Positions 32,750 to 35,847 of a stretch of 35,847 bases of DNA are shown here, in pieces. Under the pieces are notes generated by a model, which was not told the DNA's origin, did no database searches, and was given only the letters and a program-made list of their open reading frames with translations. How positions within the stretch are numbered: the first letter of the stretch is position 1; each line of letters begins with the position of its first letter. The position numbers and the translations under genes were made by a program. The stretch covers positions 1 to 35,847 of the forward strand of contig CAYSXI010000033.1 in the NCBI GenBank assembly GCA_964434955.1, given 5' to 3'. The DNA is from JANQLU01 sp964434955 (GTDB lineage: Bacteria; Planctomycetota; Planctomycetia; Pirellulales; Pirellulaceae).

Positions 32750-35700
32750 TTATCGCAAGTAGATAAACTCTTTAAGATTGAAAACGGCTTTGCCAAGCTC
32801 ATGCCAGTGGGCATTTGCCTCCACACGGACCGAGTGTTGGGTTTCGTCCAGTCGTGCCCGCGTCGAGTTGATGGCAGCATTCATTTCCTTCCAGCGACTC
32901 TGCTGTTCCTTCGACATCTGGGCGACTAGCTGTTTTTGAGAAACAAAGTTGGGATCGCCAAGGGCCGAGGCCTTGATTTCGCTGGCGGACAAAGCCCGGT
33001 CATAAAACTTCGCTTCGTGAATGGATCCCGCCAGTCGCGAAGTTGGCTTTTGTCTGGTGCCATGCCGCATTCCGAACAATATTTGGAATTTGCCAGCCGT
33101 GTACTTCTGCAGTCCGGACTTGCGGTAGGGTTTTCCATAGGCCAGGCCGTTTCGATAACAGGTGATCGTTCCGTCTTTTGAATAGACCACGGCAACGTGA
33201 ACCGGGTCATCGGTCGCCTGGACCTCTTTCGGCCCGCCCACGTCCTGAGTTCGCGCAAAAAAGTTGCTGCCCGCCATCCATTCGCCCGGTTGTCGTTCAC
33301 CAAACACAATCGAATCAAACGTGTTTCCATCCAGAGTCTGGATGCTGATCGCGCCGCCCCCACGTTGATTCAAGTTGTCCAATGTGACCCAGACTTCCAG
33401 GGTTTTCTCCGCAATGTCTTTCGTGATGGGCTCTGTGGCCACAAAGGATTTTCCATCCAGTATCAACTTGCCGTCTTTGATCCGCGCGTTGCCGACCGGT
33501 TTGGTATCAACGCTCAAAAGTTCTTCGCGAAATCCCGTTTCGAAGGTCCAGTGCATCAGGGGTTCGGGACCGACAGGTTTCACGTCCTGCCCCTGTCGAA
33601 TTCTTGCTTGAAGAATGACTTTCTTAATGGGTTCAACGAATGCTTTGCGTTCCTTCTCTAGCTGAATCATTCGTAACTCCAGGTTTCGAAGGGATCGAAT
33701 AGCCGTTCGATTTGCCGTTAATGTCGAATCGATGTATTTCAAGGCCTGGCTCCGTTCATCGTTGGACGGGGGCCGTCCGAGCGCTCGTTCAAACACGAAA
33801 TCGATTCGCTTTGAATCCGGCATGTCTTTTGTTTGTCGAAGCATCTCCTCCATCCAAGACTTTGCCAGTTCGTGGACAAAGGGGTCGTTCATCAAAGCAA
33901 GCGATTGGGCCGGCACGTTGGTCACGTCACGCTTCCCCTTTGTGCTAAAAGGAGCGGGTGCATCGAACGCCGCCAGTAACGCCGGCATCGCGTTCCTTTG
34001 CGATCGAACGTAAACGCTTCGCCGCGACTCGTTCGCCCTGACCGACGCCCCATAAAGTCGGGTGTCCAGCTTTCCCGAAATGGCAAGCATCGAATCGCGG
34101 ATCGACTCTGCTTCCAAACGACGGATTCGCATATGGGAAAGCCATTGGTTCTGCGGGTCCTTCGCCCGAGCCTCGGCGGTCGCAAGGCTTGATTGTCGAA
34201 ACGTTTCGCTGGTCACCAAGAGTCGCAATAGTTTCTTGATCGAGTGGTCATCCCGTTGAAACTTTCGGGCCAAATAATCCAGCAACTCAGGATGGGTTGG
34301 CTTCGCGCCCAGGAGGCCGAAGTTATCAGGCGTCGAAACGATTCCATTCCCGAAGACATGGTGCCATAGTCGATTGACCATCACCCGCGAAAGCAAAGGA
34401 TTATCGTCGGCCGTCAGCTTGTTGGCCAACTCGAGTCGACCACTTTGACCTTTTGGAAAGGGGCTTTGATCAAAGACTTCCAGATAACTTCGCTGAACCG
34501 ACTTACCTGGCTTCTTGTGATTTCCACGAACGAATAATGCGTGATCCGCGGTTTCGCCTTCAACAATTCCAGGAACACGTGTCGGAACACGGATCCGTTC
34601 TTCTAGGGCTCGGTATCGAACGATCAACTTGTTCAAACGTCCATCCGTGTTTCGCGCGTTGTTGAGCAGTCCCGAGCGAACAAAATAATTCAGAAATCGC
34701 GCTTCAGAATCCGTAATTCGATTTTGCTCCCAATTCTCGAGACATCGGCGAATCGCAGCAACGTAGCGACCCGCAAGTTGGGAAGCATCCGTCACCGATT
34801 GGTCGTCACGAAACAGGGGTTCTAGAAACTCAGCCATTTCGTCTTTGGGTCGCGGCTGACTGCCATTGACCGTCATCAAGTCGGTGATTCCGAACCAGGA
34901 TCTTTCGACACTTCTGGCTTCCACCGGAAGGTCATTGGCCGTTGCGATTTCCACGTAAACACGGTCACCCTTCCAGTATTTCATATCCCAACGAATCCAA
35001 CGCGACTCGCGATGATTGATGTTGTGGGCAGCATAAACCGGTCCGGAAACGCGGGGATAATGTTGAACGGCGTATCGCACTCGCGAATTTCCGCCACCGG
35101 AGACGCGAACCCATAACTCCTCAGATTGGATGTCAAAGCTGGGCGAAGTTAAAACCCCGTTGTGTTTTGTCGACAGAAGATTCGAATAAACGCCGGCCGG
35201 CAAGATCTGTTCAATCGCCATGTTTCCTTGAAGCGCGATCTGAAACTCACCCGCCGGGGCAGCGAATTCTTCAAGCCCGTTACCGTGGGCAAACCACTTT
35301 TCAAAGTCCGACTTCAGATGCCATTTTGCGTTCCGCTGTGTGTCGTTCCGCTTCTTCAGCGCCTTGTCGCTTTCCGCAAACTGCGCGCGGATGGAATTCC
35401 ATGCGGACTCGAAGTCAGCCTTTTTTGTACTTCTAAGTTTTCCAAGGGGATAAAGCGGTCGCGTTGGGTTTTTTGCCGAAGCAGTCAAAAGTCCAGTGAT
35501 AAGCTTGTCATCGCTTTCGGGTTTGTCGGTCCATTTTCCAAGCCGCGCCTCGAGAGTCGGTAGCTCCGCTCGCCAAAGCCGGATTAACTCGGTTTTGATT
35601 TGTGGTTTCAGTGCCTTCAACTGCTCTCGGTGGCGACTCAATTCCGTTTCGGTATCAATCGTTACCATTGCCGGACGGCAACTCATCATGATTCCATAGA

Positions 35701-35847
35701 GCGAATAGAAATCTTTCTGGCTGATCGGATCGAACTTGTGATCGTGGCAGCGAGCACAGGAAACCGTCAGACCAAGAAAAGCCTTCGTGACAACATCAAT
35801 TTGGTCGTCGGTAAGTAGATGAGCCATTTTCAGAAATAAAAACTTCT
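32750..35847 (-). CDS. DUF1549/DUF1553 protein with LamG-like domain (N-terminus beyond window)
   Basis: The frame stays open to the window edge and the first visible residues are the end of the DUF1549 domain, so the 5' end is missing; the ATG at 35827 is internal. Counting from it, FLGLTVSCARCHDHKFDPIS (17-36) is the conserved DUF1549 end and includes a CXXCH heme-c-like motif (24-28). A variable region follows to about 450. DUF1553 spans about 450-700 (SGRLELANKLTADDNPLLSR, NRLWHHVFGNGIVSTPDNFG, NVPAQSLALMNDPFV, FERALGRPPS). A LamG/concanavalin-like domain lies at about 755-955 (HWTFETGF; LEVWVTLDNLNQRGGG; GSIHEAKFYDRALSASEI), inserted before a helical tail. The complete gene product would probably start with a signal peptide and a cytochrome-like PSCyt domain. 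It pairs with the DUF1501 gene downstream. Confidence 0.93.
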   Translation of the reverse strand, partial: KFLFLKMAHLLTDDQIDVVTKAFLGLTVSCARCHDHKFDPISQKDFYSLYGIMMSCRPAMVTIDTETELSRHREQLKALKPQIKTELIRLWRAELPTLEARLGKWTDKPESDDKLITGLLTASAKNPTRPLYPLGKLRSTKKADFESAWNSIRAQFAESDKALKKRNDTQRNAKWHLKSDFEKWFAHGNGLEEFAAPAGEFQIALQGNMAIEQILPAGVYSNLLSTKHNGVLTSPSFDIQSEELWVRVSGGGNSRVRYAVQHYPRVSGPVYAAHNINHRESRWIRWDMKYWKGDRVYVEIATANDLPVEARSVERSWFGITDLMTVNGSQPRPKDEMAEFLEPLFRDDQSVTDASQLAGRYVAAIRRCLENWEQNRITDSEARFLNYFVRSGLLNNARNTDGRLNKLIVRYRALEERIRVPTRVPGIVEGETADHALFVRGNHKKPGKSVQRSYLEVFDQSPFPKGQSGRLELANKLTADDNPLLSRVMVNRLWHHVFGNGIVSTPDNFGLLGAKPTHPELLDYLARKFQRDDHSIKKLLRLLVTSETFRQSSLATAEARAKDPQNQWLSHMRIRRLEAESIRDSMLAISGKLDTRLYGASVRANESRRSVYVRSQRNAMPALLAAFDAPAPFSTKGKRDVTNVPAQSLALMNDPFVHELAKSWMEEMLRQTKDMPDSKRIDFVFERALGRPPSNDERSQALKYIDSTLTANRTAIRSLRNLELRMIQLEKERKAFVEPIKKVILQARIRQGQDVKPVGPEPLMHWTFETGFREELLSVDTKPVGNARIKDGKLILDGKSFVATEPITKDIAEKTLEVWVTLDNLNQRGGGAISIQTLDGNTFDSIVFGERQPGEWMAGSNFFARTQDVGGPKEVQATDDPVHVAVVYSKDGTITCYRNGLAYGKPYRKSGLQKYTAGKFQILFGMRHGTRQKPTSRLAGSIHEAKFYDRALSASEIKASALGDPNFVSQKQLVAQMSKEQQSRWKEMNAAINSTRARLDETQHSVRVEANAHWHELGKAVFNLKEFIYLR

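Overview
The window is bacterial chromosome and looks like a member of the Planctomycetota, most likely Pirellulales/Pirellulaceae. The basis is family content: two DUF1501 proteins with twin-arginine-like leaders, a DUF1549/DUF1553-type protein carrying a LamG domain, a DUF1080 protein, a Gfo/Idh/MocA pair next to a phytanoyl-CoA-dioxygenase-like gene, and large LPS-transport-like and TPR proteins. Base composition is near balanced. I see no tRNA, rRNA, CRISPR array, insertion sequence or phage gene. A 100-N gap flanked by an exact 55-base duplication shows that this is a short-read, probably metagenomic, scaffold.

Layout. 1-1152: 3' end of carB. 1272-3958 (-): two-gene unit of a redoxin-like secreted protein (interrupted by the N gap) followed by a DUF1501 protein. 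4236-9020 (+): DevBCA/MacAB-like ABC export operon with an HlyD-type adaptor, two paralogous FtsX-type permeases and an ATPase fused to a cyclic-nucleotide-binding domain. 9121-12165 (+): 1014-residue membrane-anchored TPR protein. 12359-12898 (+): LMW protein-tyrosine-phosphatase-like protein, overlapping tail to tail (CTAG) with a coiled-coil lipoprotein (12895-14142, -). 14388-16619 (-): two Gfo/Idh/MocA oxidoreductases in tandem, divergent from a PhyH-type dioxygenase (16706-17536, +). 17640-21303 (+): kdsC followed by a 1031-residue LptC/LptA-like protein. 21401-23203 (+): oligoendopeptidase F. 23333-24079 (-): DUF1080 protein. 24159-31305: tripartite RND efflux set, with the outer-membrane factor on the minus strand and the adaptor and pump divergent from it on the plus strand. 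31311-35847 (-): DUF1549/DUF1553/LamG protein, 5'-truncated by the window edge, followed by its DUF1501 partner.

How the genes may work together. Much of the window concerns the cell envelope: two export machines (one ABC, one RND), Kdo/LPS biogenesis and transport (kdsC plus the Lpt-like giant), and lipoproteins. The rest is the secreted or periplasmic hydrolase/oxidoreductase repertoire typical of planctomycetes that live on complex polysaccharides. The most unusual items are the ABC exporter whose ATPase ends in an apparently intact cNMP-binding domain, suggesting second-messenger control of export, and the kdsC-linked giant, which looks like LptC and several LptA units in one polypeptide. 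Both are inferences from motifs and gene order, with no database search behind them.
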